Source of the DNA: a virus | Strand: one strand, 5' to 3' | Length of the DNA: 39,151 nucleotides | IMG/VR virus record: IMGVR_UViG_3300036770_000206 | Coordinates: 1 to 39,151 of that record | In this document: piece by piece, positions 28,221-37,374 of the stretch | Numbering within the stretch: position 1 is the first letter of the stretch | Layout of the letters: every line of letters begins with the position of its first letter | The notes under the pieces: generated by a model | Databases searched by the model: none | What the model was told of the DNA's origin: nothing | What the model saw: only the letters and a program-made list of their open reading frames with translations | Translations under genes and position numbers: made by a program

Positions 28221-29460
28221 TGCAGACTTTCCAGCTAAACTATCTTTTTTAGGTGAACCTCACCGATATAAGATTGCTTATGGTGGTCGAGGATCAGGTA
28301 AGTCATGGGGATTTGCTAGAGCATTGCTAGCATTAGCAGTTAGCAAACCATTACGCATATTATGTGCAAGGGAAGTACAAAGATCTATTAAGCAATCAGT
28401 GCATCAGTTATTATCTGACCAAATCCAAGCTATGGAGTTTGGTGAATACTTTGAGATCATAGAAAACGAAATCAGATGTATCAATGGAAGTAAGTTTAGC
28501 TTTACGGGTCTAGCTAATAACACAGTAGAAAGTATTAAATCATTCGAAGGTGTAGACATTGTATGGGTAGAAGAAGCTCAGACTGTTAGTAAGAAGTCAT
28601 GGGATATTCTTATTCCTACAATTAGGAAACCAGGATCAGAGATATGGGTTAGCTTTAACCCTGACTTAGATTCAGATGATACTTACAAACGATTTGTAGT
28701 TGATACACCAGATGATGCTGCAGTCGTTAAGATTAATTGGTCTGATAACCCATGGTTTCCAGATGTACTTAACAAAGAACGCTTACATAGTAAAGCTACC
28801 TCAGATGATTACGATAACATCTGGGAAGGTGAATGTAAGACTGCTGTTGATGGTGCTATCTATGCTAACGAAATAAGAGATGCACAAGAGAATAAACGTA
28901 TTACAACTGTTCCATATGATCCGGAGTTAAAAGCTCACGTTGTTATGGATCTAGGTTGGAATGACAGTATGTCTATCATTGTGGTACAAAAAGGTGTATC
29001 TGATTTACGTATAATTAAATACATAGAAGATGACCATAGAACGTTAGATAGTTACTCTGCTCAATTAAAAGACTTACAATATAACTGGGGACAAATGTAT
29101 TTGCCTCATGATGGTCAAACCAAAGACTTTAAACATGGTATTTCAGCAGAAGATATTATGAGAAGACATGGATGGGATGTTCGGATCGTTCCTAAGTTAG
29201 ATGTAGAATTAGGCATCAAGTTAGCTAGAATGAACTTTCATCGTTGTTACTTTGATAAATCAACAGAACGTTTAATAGAATGTTTAAAACATTATCGTAG
29301 AGCAATCAGTGCTACTACGAATGAACCAGGAGCTCCACTACATGATGAATACTCTCATGGTGCTGACGCTTTTAGATATTTAGCTGTATCTGCGGACAAG
29401 ATGTCCAATGAAACATGGCAACATCAAGAGATACGCTACACTAATTTAGGAATTGTATAA
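28204..29460 (+). CDS. terL: Terminase large subunit (packaging ATPase/nuclease)
   Basis: The 418-residue protein has Walker A GGRGSGKS at 27-34, Walker B IVWVEE at 119-124 and the nuclease start VVMDLGWNDSM with D249 and D254. The C-terminal HDEYSHGADAFRY is the usual last metal-binding motif (D/H) of RNase H-like terminase nucleases. It powers DNA translocation into the head and cuts concatemers. Type is closest to PBSX/P22-like terminases by look. Its stop overlaps the next start (TAATG). Confidence 0.95.
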   Translation: MSIEISADFPAKLSFLGEPHRYKIAYGGRGSGKSWGFARALLALAVSKPLRILCAREVQRSIKQSVHQLLSDQIQAMEFGEYFEIIENEIRCINGSKFSFTGLANNTVESIKSFEGVDIVWVEEAQTVSKKSWDILIPTIRKPGSEIWVSFNPDLDSDDTYKRFVVDTPDDAAVVKINWSDNPWFPDVLNKERLHSKATSDDYDNIWEGECKTAVDGAIYANEIRDAQENKRITTVPYDPELKAHVVMDLGWNDSMSIIVVQKGVSDLRIIKYIEDDHRTLDSYSAQLKDLQYNWGQMYLPHDGQTKDFKHGISAEDIMRRHGWDVRIVPKLDVELGIKLARMNFHRCYFDKSTERLIECLKHYRRAISATTNEPGAPLHDEYSHGADAFRYLAVSADKMSNETWQHQEIRYTNLGIV

Positions 29461-30515
29461 TGTTACTAGCCCAAGAATATGCACCAAACTTATCCGAATA
29501 CAGGGATAGGTTTATGCGTACTCCGCTAGGATTGCTAATACAAGGCAATGTATCCGGAGCAGTGGATAAATTAGGTGCAGATGCTCAAGGCAGAGTCCAG
29601 GCAATGATAAATCCTGAATCTGCACTGCAAACTGGTTTTGATTTTATGGGCGGTGGAATATTGGGTCAAACAGCTTATCATGGCACACCTCATATATTTA
29701 GTAAATTTGATGCAAGTAAAGTTGGAACAGGTCAAGGAGCTCAGTCATATGGGCATGGCATATATTTTGCTGAAAACCCTGCTGTTGCTAAAGAATATCA
29801 AAGACAGTTATCTGGGTGGCAACCTGGAACACAAAGCACAATAAATCAATCAGGTGGTGATTTAGATATTGCCATTAACGAAGCACAAAGAAAAATAAAA
29901 CATTATCAAGGACTATTAGAATCAGGAAATGTTCCAAAGGAAAGAGCACAATCTCTTTTAGATATAAGTACAAATCAATTAAATGATTTACAAGCAATGA
30001 AAGCAGGTATTTCTGAAAGCAAAGGTTCTTTTTACACTGTAGATATTCCTGATGAGTACATACCTAAAATGATTAATTGGGATAAAACTATTGGACAACA
30101 ATCACCAGAAGTTAAACAAGCTATACAAAATACAAAAAAAGATTTAACTGAAAACAACATAGCAGATTTAGGTGGAGATACATCTTTATTATATGGAGAT
30201 GATGTATCAGTTGAACAATTTTTAAATACATGGTCTGCATTAAAAGGAGCAGATGATGCAGGCGAAAAATTATTAAATAAATATGGAGTGCCTGGGGTTA
30301 AATATTTAGATGAAGGAAGTAGAAATACATTTAAAGCACAATTAACTTATAAGGGTGAGCCATATAGTGATGTAGTAGAATTTAAGTCAAAAAATCTACT
30401 AGATGAATACATAAAAGAAAATAAAGCAAAAGGTTTTGGTGTAGATATAATACCAGGCACATCAAATTATGTAGTGTTTGACCCAACTGATGTCAAAATA
30501 CTAGAACGAAAATAA
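29460..30515 (+). CDS. ADP-ribosyltransferase-like protein
   Basis: The 351-residue protein contains AYHGTPHIFSKFDASKVGTG (residues 72-91) and YGHGIYFAENPAVAKEY (97-113), the paired motifs of ART-type barrels seen in phage and polymorphic-toxin proteins: H74-G-T for NAD and Tyr-x-x-x-Tyr-Phe in the second block. The C-terminus (VPGVKYLDEGSR, NYVVFDPTDVKIL) is the standard closing motif of this group. It lies between large terminase and portal. It may be packaged and injected to modify host proteins; a catalytic Glu near the end is not certain. Confidence 0.75.
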   Translation: MLLAQEYAPNLSEYRDRFMRTPLGLLIQGNVSGAVDKLGADAQGRVQAMINPESALQTGFDFMGGGILGQTAYHGTPHIFSKFDASKVGTGQGAQSYGHGIYFAENPAVAKEYQRQLSGWQPGTQSTINQSGGDLDIAINEAQRKIKHYQGLLESGNVPKERAQSLLDISTNQLNDLQAMKAGISESKGSFYTVDIPDEYIPKMINWDKTIGQQSPEVKQAIQNTKKDLTENNIADLGGDTSLLYGDDVSVEQFLNTWSALKGADDAGEKLLNKYGVPGVKYLDEGSRNTFKAQLTYKGEPYSDVVEFKSKNLLDEYIKENKAKGFGVDIIPGTSNYVVFDPTDVKILERK

Positions 30516-30523
30516 GGCACAAT

Positions 30524-32590
30524 ATGGAAAAAATGACAGATGCAGAAATAGTTAGTAAGATAGATAATGAGGAAAATATTGCCTATGGCATTAATGACTC
30601 AGCTCTATCTGCTGAACGTGCAGAAGCAATACAATACTATTTAGGTGAACCCTTTGGTAATGAAGTGGAAGGTCGTTCCCAAGTTGTATCTTACGATGTC
30701 CAAGATACGATAGAGTCTGCCATCCCTCAGCTTTTAAAACCATTTGTCAGTGGAGACGAAGTTGTAAGATTTGATCCAAAAGGTCCAGAAGATCAAGACG
30801 CTGCAGATCAAGAAACAGATTACATCAATCACATTGTTATGGAAAAGAACAGTGGATTTGAAGTATTTTATGTATGGTTTAAAGATGCACTTCTATCTAA
30901 GAATGGATATGTAAAAGTCTATTACGAAGAAGAAGAAGAGGAATCAGAAGAATCCTATGAAGGATTAACAGATGCACAGCTTGATCTATTAGTATCCGAT
31001 GACAATGTTGAGATCTTAGAACACGAAGCCTATCCTGATCCATCTGTTCAGCCTATGCCAATGACACCTCCAATGGTGACAGAAGGTCCGGATGTACAAC
31101 CATTAGATGGTGGTCTTGAGATTGATATGCAAACGCAACAAGCGTTTATGCAACCTATGCTACATGATGTTAAGATTTCAGTTAAAAACATTAGTGGTCA
31201 AATTAAAGTTAAAAACGTAGCACCAGAAAACATGATGATTTCTGTGGATGCTTACGGAACAAATCTTAACTGTGCAAGATTCGTACAGCACAGAGAAATG
31301 ATGTCACCAGCAGAAGTTGCTCAAACATTCGACATCGATGAATCAGAAATAGAAGATATTATGGCTGATACAGAAGATGAGTTTGAGTTAGAATCTAATG
31401 CTCGTGATATTTACTCAGAGCAATATGATCGTGCAGTTGACTCAACAGACATTTTAGTTCGTGATACATACTTACGCATTAATGGTAAGAGACATCGTTA
31501 TGTACTTATAGGTAACACAATCATCTATCGTGATGAAAACTGTGATAGCGTTCCTTTTGCTTGTATTACTCCTATGTTAATGCCACATCGCCATGTAGGA
31601 CGCTCATATACAGACCTTACTAAAGACATTCAGTTAGTTAAATCTACATTGATTCGTGGTCAATTAGACAACATGTATCTAGCTAACAATGGTCGTTATG
31701 CTATATCAGACAGAGTAAACCTAGACGATATGCTTACATCAAGACCAGGTGGTATTGTTCGAGTACAAGGTGAACCAGGTACATCTATTCTTCCATTACA
31801 ACATGCTCCATTCCCTGCATCATCCTTTAGCATGGTTGAATACATGGATAGCATGAAGGAAAAACGTACTGGTATTACTGCTTACAATCAAGGTTTAGAT
31901 TCAGAAAGTCTAAACAAAACAGCTTCTGGTATGCAACAGATCATGTCAGCAGCTCAACAACGTTTAGAATTAGTAGCTAGAACATTTGCAGAGACCGGTG
32001 TTAAAGATTTATTCTTGCTTGTACATAAATTAGTAAGACAAAACTTAACCAAGCCTGACATTGTAAGAATTAGAAACAGATGGGTAGAAATTGATCCAAG
32101 AACATGGAAACATCGTAAAGACTTATCTATTTCTGTGGGTTTAGGTGCAGGCAATAAAGATCAACAGTTATTGCATTTAATGAAGATTATCGAAATGCAA
32201 AAAGAAGCTGTTAATTATGGTCTTACCTCACCAGAAAAAATCTACAATGCGTTATCTAAGCTAACACAAAACGCTGGCTTTAAAGATCCGGATGAGTTCT
32301 GGCAAGATCCAAGTAATAACCCAATGCCACAACAACCAAACGATCCAACAACAATGGCAATCCAAGGTCAGTTAGCTATCGAACAACAAAAAGCACAAGG
32401 TGATATGGCTATTGCACAAGCTAAAGCACAAGCTAACCTACAACAAGAGCAACTCCGTTCACAGAATGATGTTATAATAGAACGTGAGAAGATTGCAGCT
32501 CAAGCTGAACTAGAAAGATTTAAAGCTCAGTTAAAAGCAGAAACAGATCTAGCAATCGCACAAATTAAAGCTCAAGCAGGATTAATGTAA
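30524..32590 (+). CDS. Portal protein (P22-like)
   Basis: The 688-residue protein begins with a helical segment (AIQYYLGEPFGNEVEGRSQV) and VVSYDVQDTIESAIPQLLKPF, and later has VQHREMMSPAEVAQTF, RDTYLRINGKRHRYVLIG, SYTDLTKDIQLVKSTLIRGQ and LNKTASGMQQIMSAAQQRLE, the ordered motifs of the long P22-like portal family. The Gln/Ala-rich C-terminal coiled coil (from about residue 600) suits a barrel domain. It forms the dodecameric DNA channel. A very acidic insert with EEEEEES lies near residue 145. Confidence 0.9.
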   Translation: MEKMTDAEIVSKIDNEENIAYGINDSALSAERAEAIQYYLGEPFGNEVEGRSQVVSYDVQDTIESAIPQLLKPFVSGDEVVRFDPKGPEDQDAADQETDYINHIVMEKNSGFEVFYVWFKDALLSKNGYVKVYYEEEEEESEESYEGLTDAQLDLLVSDDNVEILEHEAYPDPSVQPMPMTPPMVTEGPDVQPLDGGLEIDMQTQQAFMQPMLHDVKISVKNISGQIKVKNVAPENMMISVDAYGTNLNCARFVQHREMMSPAEVAQTFDIDESEIEDIMADTEDEFELESNARDIYSEQYDRAVDSTDILVRDTYLRINGKRHRYVLIGNTIIYRDENCDSVPFACITPMLMPHRHVGRSYTDLTKDIQLVKSTLIRGQLDNMYLANNGRYAISDRVNLDDMLTSRPGGIVRVQGEPGTSILPLQHAPFPASSFSMVEYMDSMKEKRTGITAYNQGLDSESLNKTASGMQQIMSAAQQRLELVARTFAETGVKDLFLLVHKLVRQNLTKPDIVRIRNRWVEIDPRTWKHRKDLSISVGLGAGNKDQQLLHLMKIIEMQKEAVNYGLTSPEKIYNALSKLTQNAGFKDPDEFWQDPSNNPMPQQPNDPTTMAIQGQLAIEQQKAQGDMAIAQAKAQANLQQEQLRSQNDVIIEREKIAAQAELERFKAQLKAETDLAIAQIKAQAGLM

Positions 32591-32862
32591 TGGCAGATAA
32601 AACCTTAAACGAAATTAAACGTGGCGAACAAGCAGAAAAGATACTTGAGAACGAAGTATACAAAGAAGCATTCAACACTGTTAAAGCAAACATAATTAAT
32701 GCTATGAACGTGAGTGCGTTGAGTGATGAAAGAACGCATAACCGCTTAGTCATCGCATTACAAACCTTAAATCAAATCGAAAAGTCACTTGCGGATGTTA
32801 TGCAAACAGGTAAGATGGCTAAACTTCAAGTAGAAGATAGACGATTTAAAGTATTTGGGTAA
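32590..32862 (+). CDS. Small helical head-region protein, unknown
   Basis: The 90-residue protein overlaps the portal stop (TAATG) and is almost all helical (LNEIKRGEQAEKILENEVYK, then ALQTLNQIEKSLADVM). Position between portal and scaffold is conserved for small head proteins in related phages. Function unknown; perhaps assembly chaperone. Confidence 0.6.
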   Translation: MADKTLNEIKRGEQAEKILENEVYKEAFNTVKANIINAMNVSALSDERTHNRLVIALQTLNQIEKSLADVMQTGKMAKLQVEDRRFKVFG

Positions 32863-32863
32863 G

Positions 32864-32892
32864 GGCAAACCCACTTTAGTAGTATCTTTGCC
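32864..32892 (+). terminator. Weak hairpin between portal operon and scaffold
   Basis: GGCAAA at 32864-32869 pairs with TTTGCC at 32887-32892, leaving a 17-nt loop, followed by TAATTAAA rather than a T-run. Terminator function is doubtful; it could also be an mRNA processing or stability element ahead of the highly expressed scaffold and capsid genes. Confidence 0.3.
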
Positions 32893-32913
32893 TAATTAAA
32901 AAAAGGAAATATT

Positions 32914-33918
32914 ATGAGTGACCAAGCTATTGAGCAGTCACCACAAAGTCGTTTAGAAGCGATGCTTGGTGATATTCAGAATGACGTAACTATTCAAGAA
33001 CAGGAGCGTCAACAAGAACAACCACAAGAGGAAATTGTAGAAGATACAGATTCTGAACCAGAAATGGAAGAAGAAATTGTAGAAGATACAGAAGAGATTG
33101 ATCCAGAAACTGAAGATGATAATGAAGAGGACTCCGATGAGGAACAACCTATTGAAACTATCAGACTAAAAGTGAATGGTGAAGAGATCGAGAAACCACT
33201 TGACGAAGTAGTGGCATTAGCCCAACAAGGACTTGACTACACTAAAAAGACTCAAGAAGTAGCTGAACAACGTAAAGCATTAGATGCCTTACAAGAGAAA
33301 ATAAAAGCTCAAGAAGCTGTATTACAGCAGACTACTCAGCTTAGTGGTGAGTTAATGGAAGATGTAGCGAAAATCACAACACTAGACCAACAATTAGCAC
33401 AGTATCAGAACGTGGACTGGGCAAAATTGTCTGATAGTGATTTTGTGGAGGCACAAAAACTTTTCTTCACATATAATCAGTTGCAACAAGATCGCAACAA
33501 TTTAGTTTCACAGTTTGAAACCAAAAGGCAACAATACGCATCAAACCAGCAACAGATGATTGCAGAAAAAGTTAAGCAAGGTAAAGAAATACTTGCCAAA
33601 GAAATACCGAATTGGAGTCCTGAGACCACCCAAGAAATTGTTTCTGTTGGTAAAGATTATGGCTTTACAGATGCTGAACTGAACTCAGTCATTGATCCTA
33701 GACACGTTAAGGTGTTGCATGATGCTATGCAGTGGCGAAAACTACAAAGTAAAAATTCGGTAACGAAGAAAAAGGTCGCAAGTGCCAAACCTGTTGTGAA
33801 GCCAGGTTCAAAAGACCCAACAAGAGTAGCTAGTTCTAATGCTAAGAAAATGCGTGAACAATTACGCAGAACAGGTAGTTCGGATCTAGCAAGTAAATTA
33901 ATAGAAAATATGATTTAA
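32914..33918 (+). CDS. Capsid scaffolding protein
   Basis: The 334-residue protein is very acidic in residues 25-75 (PEMEEEIVEDTEEIDPETED), then has a short beta segment (IRLKVNGEEIEKPLDEVVAL) found at the head of many phage scaffold proteins, a long coiled coil (95-220) and a basic C-terminus that would bind the coat protein. It lies directly before the capsid gene. Acidic body with a basic tail is the usual scaffold layout. Confidence 0.85.
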   Translation: MSDQAIEQSPQSRLEAMLGDIQNDVTIQEQERQQEQPQEEIVEDTDSEPEMEEEIVEDTEEIDPETEDDNEEDSDEEQPIETIRLKVNGEEIEKPLDEVVALAQQGLDYTKKTQEVAEQRKALDALQEKIKAQEAVLQQTTQLSGELMEDVAKITTLDQQLAQYQNVDWAKLSDSDFVEAQKLFFTYNQLQQDRNNLVSQFETKRQQYASNQQQMIAEKVKQGKEILAKEIPNWSPETTQEIVSVGKDYGFTDAELNSVIDPRHVKVLHDAMQWRKLQSKNSVTKKKVASAKPVVKPGSKDPTRVASSNAKKMREQLRRTGSSDLASKLIENMI

Positions 33919-33931
33919 AGGAGTTTTAATC

Positions 33932-34888
33932 ATGGCAGTTTCAGCAACCAATACCTATACAGGTGCAGGTATCGCAGAATCGTTTGAAGACGTAATTTTC
34001 GATATTTCCCCTGAAGAAACACCATTGTTATCAATGGCTAAAAAGACCTCAGCAGGTCAAACATATCATCAATGGCAAACAGATACTTTAGCCGCAGCAG
34101 CAGCTAACGCTCAAGTTGAAGGTGATGACGCATCATACGCTACATTAGCAGCAACAACAGTTCTTGGTAACTATTGCCAAATCTCTCGTAAAACTGTAAA
34201 CATCTCTAACACATACGATGTAGTACGTAAGTATGGTCGTAAGTCAGAAGTTGCTTATCAATTAATGAAAGCTGGTAAAGAACTTAAGCGTGACATGGAA
34301 TACGCTTTAGTACGTAACCAAGCATCATCAGCAGGTGGAGCAGGTACAGCTAGATCATCAGCAGGTATCGAATCATGGATCTCTGGTAACAGAGTTTTAG
34401 CAACAGGTTCTGCTTCTGGTACAACACCAGGCTTTGCAGCAGGTGTAGTTGCAGCTCCAACAGATGGTACTTCAGTAACATTCATTGAAGCAGATCTTAA
34501 ATCAGCTTTAGAATTAGCATGGTTAGATGGTGGAGATCCAACAACTATCCTTATGTCTTCTAAAAACAAAAAAGCATTTGCTAACTTTGCTGGTATTGCT
34601 GACAAGCAATTCCAAGTTAATGGTACAAACCAAGCAGTTGTTACTGGTGCTGCTGACGTTTATGTATCTGACTATGGTACACACACAGTTAAGTTAGATC
34701 GCTTTATGCGTGATCAAGCAGTATTATGTATTGATCCTCAATACGTTGCTGTTGCGTCTTTAAGACCTATGACAAAAGAAGAACTAGCTAAGACTGGTGA
34801 TTCTACTAAGTACTTAATGACAGCAGAATACGCATTAGTGGTTAATAACCCAGATGCACATGCTAAAGTGCAAAACGTTGGTGTTTAA
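33932..34888 (+). CDS. Major capsid protein (SU10-type, DUF5309-like)
   Basis: The 318-residue protein begins AVSATNTYTGAGIAESFEDV and has ISPEETPLLSMAKKTSAGQT, YCQISRKTVNISNTYDVVRK and GKELKRDMEYALVRNQASS, the N-arm and spine motifs of the SU10-type HK97-fold capsid family. ADVYVSDYGTHTVKLDRFM and the C-terminal VVNNPDAHAKV complete it. GGAG lies 8 nt before the ATG. It should be the most abundant virion protein. A terminator-like hairpin follows. Confidence 0.93.
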   Translation: MAVSATNTYTGAGIAESFEDVIFDISPEETPLLSMAKKTSAGQTYHQWQTDTLAAAAANAQVEGDDASYATLAATTVLGNYCQISRKTVNISNTYDVVRKYGRKSEVAYQLMKAGKELKRDMEYALVRNQASSAGGAGTARSSAGIESWISGNRVLATGSASGTTPGFAAGVVAAPTDGTSVTFIEADLKSALELAWLDGGDPTTILMSSKNKKAFANFAGIADKQFQVNGTNQAVVTGAADVYVSDYGTHTVKLDRFMRDQAVLCIDPQYVAVASLRPMTKEELAKTGDSTKYLMTAEYALVVNNPDAHAKVQNVGV

Positions 34889-34919
34889 TACTTGTATTAA
34901 AACACTCACTTGATATAAT
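34886..34919 (+). promoter_or_regulatory. Palindrome plus extended -10 TGATATAAT before glyco-cassette
   Basis: TAATACTTGTATTA (34886-34899) is the reverse complement of the core of the pqqA palindrome. Eleven nt later TGATATAAT (34911-34919) is an exact extended -10. The palindrome would cover the -35 region, a natural place for an operator or activator. Confidence 0.55.
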
Positions 34920-34920
34920 T

Positions 34921-34947
34921 AGGGGTAGGCAACTACCCCTTTTTATT
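34921..34947 (+). terminator. Rho-independent terminator after capsid gene
   Basis: AGGGGTAG, tetraloop GCAA (GNRA type), CTACCCCT form a perfect 8-bp stem followed by TTTTATT and then directly the ATG of the next gene. It probably ends most capsid-operon transcripts. A start from TGATATAAT would fall inside its 5' arm. Confidence 0.8.
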
Positions 34948-35274
34948 ATGGCTATATTATTTGACAAAGATCCTCTAACTGGAGTTATACAATACTTCGA
35001 TTACGATCCAACAAAAGACGAAGTACAAATCACAACAGTGCAAGATACAACTGCATTGATTGAAGAATTAAAACAAAAACGCAATAATCCAGAAGCATGG
35101 TCAAAAGGTGTTAAAGAAAACTGGGTGCATTATGCTAGTATCCCACCAGTTGTTGAAATGGCGATGAAGAATAAAGGGATAGATATTTATAATAAGCATC
35201 AAACTAAAGAAGTATTAAAAGAGATTAATGAGTTTTACCCATGGTTAAAAACAACAAATAAACGACATGGATAA
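34948..35274 (+). CDS. Head-completion or accessory protein, unknown
   Basis: The 108-residue protein (MAILFDKDPLTGVIQYFDYD, then VQDTTALIEELKQKRNNPEA, WVHYASIPPVVEMAMKNKGI) is of a kind I recall after capsid genes in related aquatic phages. The ATG follows the terminator T-run directly without a Shine-Dalgarno, so a transcript begun near 34926 would have a leader of about 22 nt. It overlaps the next gene by 8 nt. Function unknown. Confidence 0.6.
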   Translation: MAILFDKDPLTGVIQYFDYDPTKDEVQITTVQDTTALIEELKQKRNNPEAWSKGVKENWVHYASIPPVVEMAMKNKGIDIYNKHQTKEVLKEINEFYPWLKTTNKRHG

Positions 35275-36595
35275 TAACGAATTACAAAGAATACAGGTAG
35301 CAATTCAAGATCTTTTAGAGAAAGAAAGATACGAGGATGCACTACCTATTATTAATCAGGTATTAGAGTTTTTACCTAATAACGCAGCAACATTAAACTT
35401 CTTAGGATATACATGGCTCATGGGTGAAAAGCCTGCCATCGCATATCAATTCTTTAGAAGAGCATTACAAGAAAATCCAGGCAACAAATCATTATGGTGT
35501 AACTTAGGTCGTGCAGCACATGATCTAGGCAATTACGAAGAAGCTATTAAATACTTCTTAAAATCAGCAGAATTAGATAATAACTATGCAATGGCATACA
35601 GTAATGGTGCTGCTAGTTTAGTGCATACATCACAATGGAAAGATGCAGAAGAATCTTGCAAACTTGCATTAGAAATAGATCCTAATGACAAGAACGCACA
35701 AATGAATTTAGCTCATGCTTACCTTGCTCAAGGACGTTGGGATGAAGGTTGGAAGCAATGGGGATTATCACTAGGTGGTCGATTCAGAAAAGAATGGCAC
35801 TATGGTGAAGAAACTCGTTGGGATGGAAGTCCTGATAAAGTATTAATTGTTTATGGTGAACAAGGTTTAGGTGATGAGATATTTTATGCCTCATGCTTAC
35901 CAGATGCGATTGATATTAGTAAAAAAGTATATATAGATTGTGATCCAAGATTAGAAGGTTTATTTAAACGTAGCTTTCCAAATGCAGAAGTGCATGGCAC
36001 AAGACGAGAAGAACATCCTAAATGGATAGCAGATAAGTTATTTCATCATCGTTGTGCTTTAGGTGGATTACCAGAGTTCTTTAGACATGATAACAAAGAC
36101 TTTCCAGGCACAACTTACTTAGTTGCTGATCCAGAGCGTAGAAAGATGTGGAGAGCATTGTTTGACTCTTGGGGTAAAAAAGTTATTGGTATCACAACAC
36201 AAGGTGGTATTAAACATACTAATGAAGCCGGTCGTAAGCTAACACAAGAAGATTTACAACCATTATTAAAAAGAGATGACATTGTTCTAGTATCATTAGA
36301 TTACAAAGTAGATAAACAAATAGAAGGTGTTAAATACTTTCCATTTGCTACACAATCAAAAGATTATGATGACACTGCAGCATTAATAGCAGAGTTAGAT
36401 GCAGTCGTAGGTGTTAATACAACCGCTCAACACTGTGCAGCAGCATTAGGTGTAAGAACAATATGTTTAGTGCCTAAATGGCATCAATGGAGATATGCTC
36501 AAAAGAGTATGCCTTGGTATCGCAGTATGCAATTAATCTATCAAGACCATCGCCCATGGTTACAAGTTATTCAACAGGTAAACGGATGGGTTTAG
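35267..36595 (+). CDS. TPR-glycosyltransferase-like protein
   Basis: Residues 5-165 of this 442-residue protein are four to five tetratricopeptide repeats (DALPIINQVLEFLPNNAATL, AIAYQFFRRALQENPGNKSL, EAIKYFLKSAELDNNYAMA, DAEESCKLALEIDPNDKNA). Residues 190-442 form a glycosyltransferase-like domain (LIVYGEQGLGDEIFYASCLP, then VVGVNTTAQHCAAALGVRTI), like GT9/GT41 enzymes with a C-terminal nucleotide-sugar site. It probably glycosylates a protein, with TPRs binding the substrate. First of a four-gene transferase cassette. Confidence 0.75.
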   Translation: MDNNELQRIQVAIQDLLEKERYEDALPIINQVLEFLPNNAATLNFLGYTWLMGEKPAIAYQFFRRALQENPGNKSLWCNLGRAAHDLGNYEEAIKYFLKSAELDNNYAMAYSNGAASLVHTSQWKDAEESCKLALEIDPNDKNAQMNLAHAYLAQGRWDEGWKQWGLSLGGRFRKEWHYGEETRWDGSPDKVLIVYGEQGLGDEIFYASCLPDAIDISKKVYIDCDPRLEGLFKRSFPNAEVHGTRREEHPKWIADKLFHHRCALGGLPEFFRHDNKDFPGTTYLVADPERRKMWRALFDSWGKKVIGITTQGGIKHTNEAGRKLTQEDLQPLLKRDDIVLVSLDYKVDKQIEGVKYFPFATQSKDYDDTAALIAELDAVVGVNTTAQHCAAALGVRTICLVPKWHQWRYAQKSMPWYRSMQLIYQDHRPWLQVIQQVNGWV

Positions 36596-37374
36596 GTGAT
36601 TGGATAATGGCTTCTGCTACTGTTAAAGAAGTCAATGAAAAAACAGGAAAAAAGGTAGCTCTAGGTGATGGAAGTAGAGCTTATCTTGATCCTAATGTAT
36701 TTGCCAATAATCCTAGAATGGCAACAAATGATACAGAAGAAATAGAATGGGTAAAAGATTATCCTGGACATCGACCTTATATTAAAGGTCAAACACCTGA
36801 TAAAAAGATAATATTTAATGATGATTTTAAACCTAGACCAGGTGAAATATATTTATCTGATGCAGAAAAAGCATGGGCAGATAAACAAATATCTGAACCA
36901 TTTATTCTTGTAGAACCTAATGTTAAAACTGTTTACAAGCACACAGTTAATAAAGCATGGCATCAATGGGATGAGTTATTAAAAAATGACTTACCATGGC
37001 TACAAATAGGTGATGCAAGAGTTAAGAAGTATACTCGTTGGATTGAAACAACTACATTTAGACAAGCATTAGCAATACTTAATAAAGCTACATTATTTGT
37101 GGGAACAGATGGTGGATTACACCATGCAGCAGCAGCCTTAGGAATACCAGCAGTTGTTATTTGGACAGGATTTACCTCACCAAAACATTTAGGTTATGAC
37201 AATCATGTTAATTTATATCATGGCGGTGAACCTTGTGGAACATTTGGTGATGTATGCAAACATTGTCGAGAAAACTCTGACAAGATAAAGCCTGATTTTG
37301 TATTACAAGCAATACATGATGAACTAGAAAGAATCGTAATAGATGAAGAACGTAAAAGGGATATGGCTACCTGA
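36556..37374 (+). CDS. Glycosyltransferase, GT9-like
   Basis: The start at 36556 gives 272 residues; an in-frame ATG at 36586 is an alternative with AGG upstream. GKRMGLGDWIMASATVKEVN is the GT9 N-terminal motif (LGDxxxA), and LFVGTDGGLHHAAAALGIPA with VVIWTGFTSPKHLG is the C-terminal donor-binding part of heptosyltransferase-like enzymes. It overlaps the preceding gene by 40 nt and the next by 32 nt. Acceptor unknown, perhaps a virion protein or host LPS. Confidence 0.75.
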   Translation: MVTSYSTGKRMGLGDWIMASATVKEVNEKTGKKVALGDGSRAYLDPNVFANNPRMATNDTEEIEWVKDYPGHRPYIKGQTPDKKIIFNDDFKPRPGEIYLSDAEKAWADKQISEPFILVEPNVKTVYKHTVNKAWHQWDELLKNDLPWLQIGDARVKKYTRWIETTTFRQALAILNKATLFVGTDGGLHHAAAALGIPAVVIWTGFTSPKHLGYDNHVNLYHGGEPCGTFGDVCKHCRENSDKIKPDFVLQAIHDELERIVIDEERKRDMAT

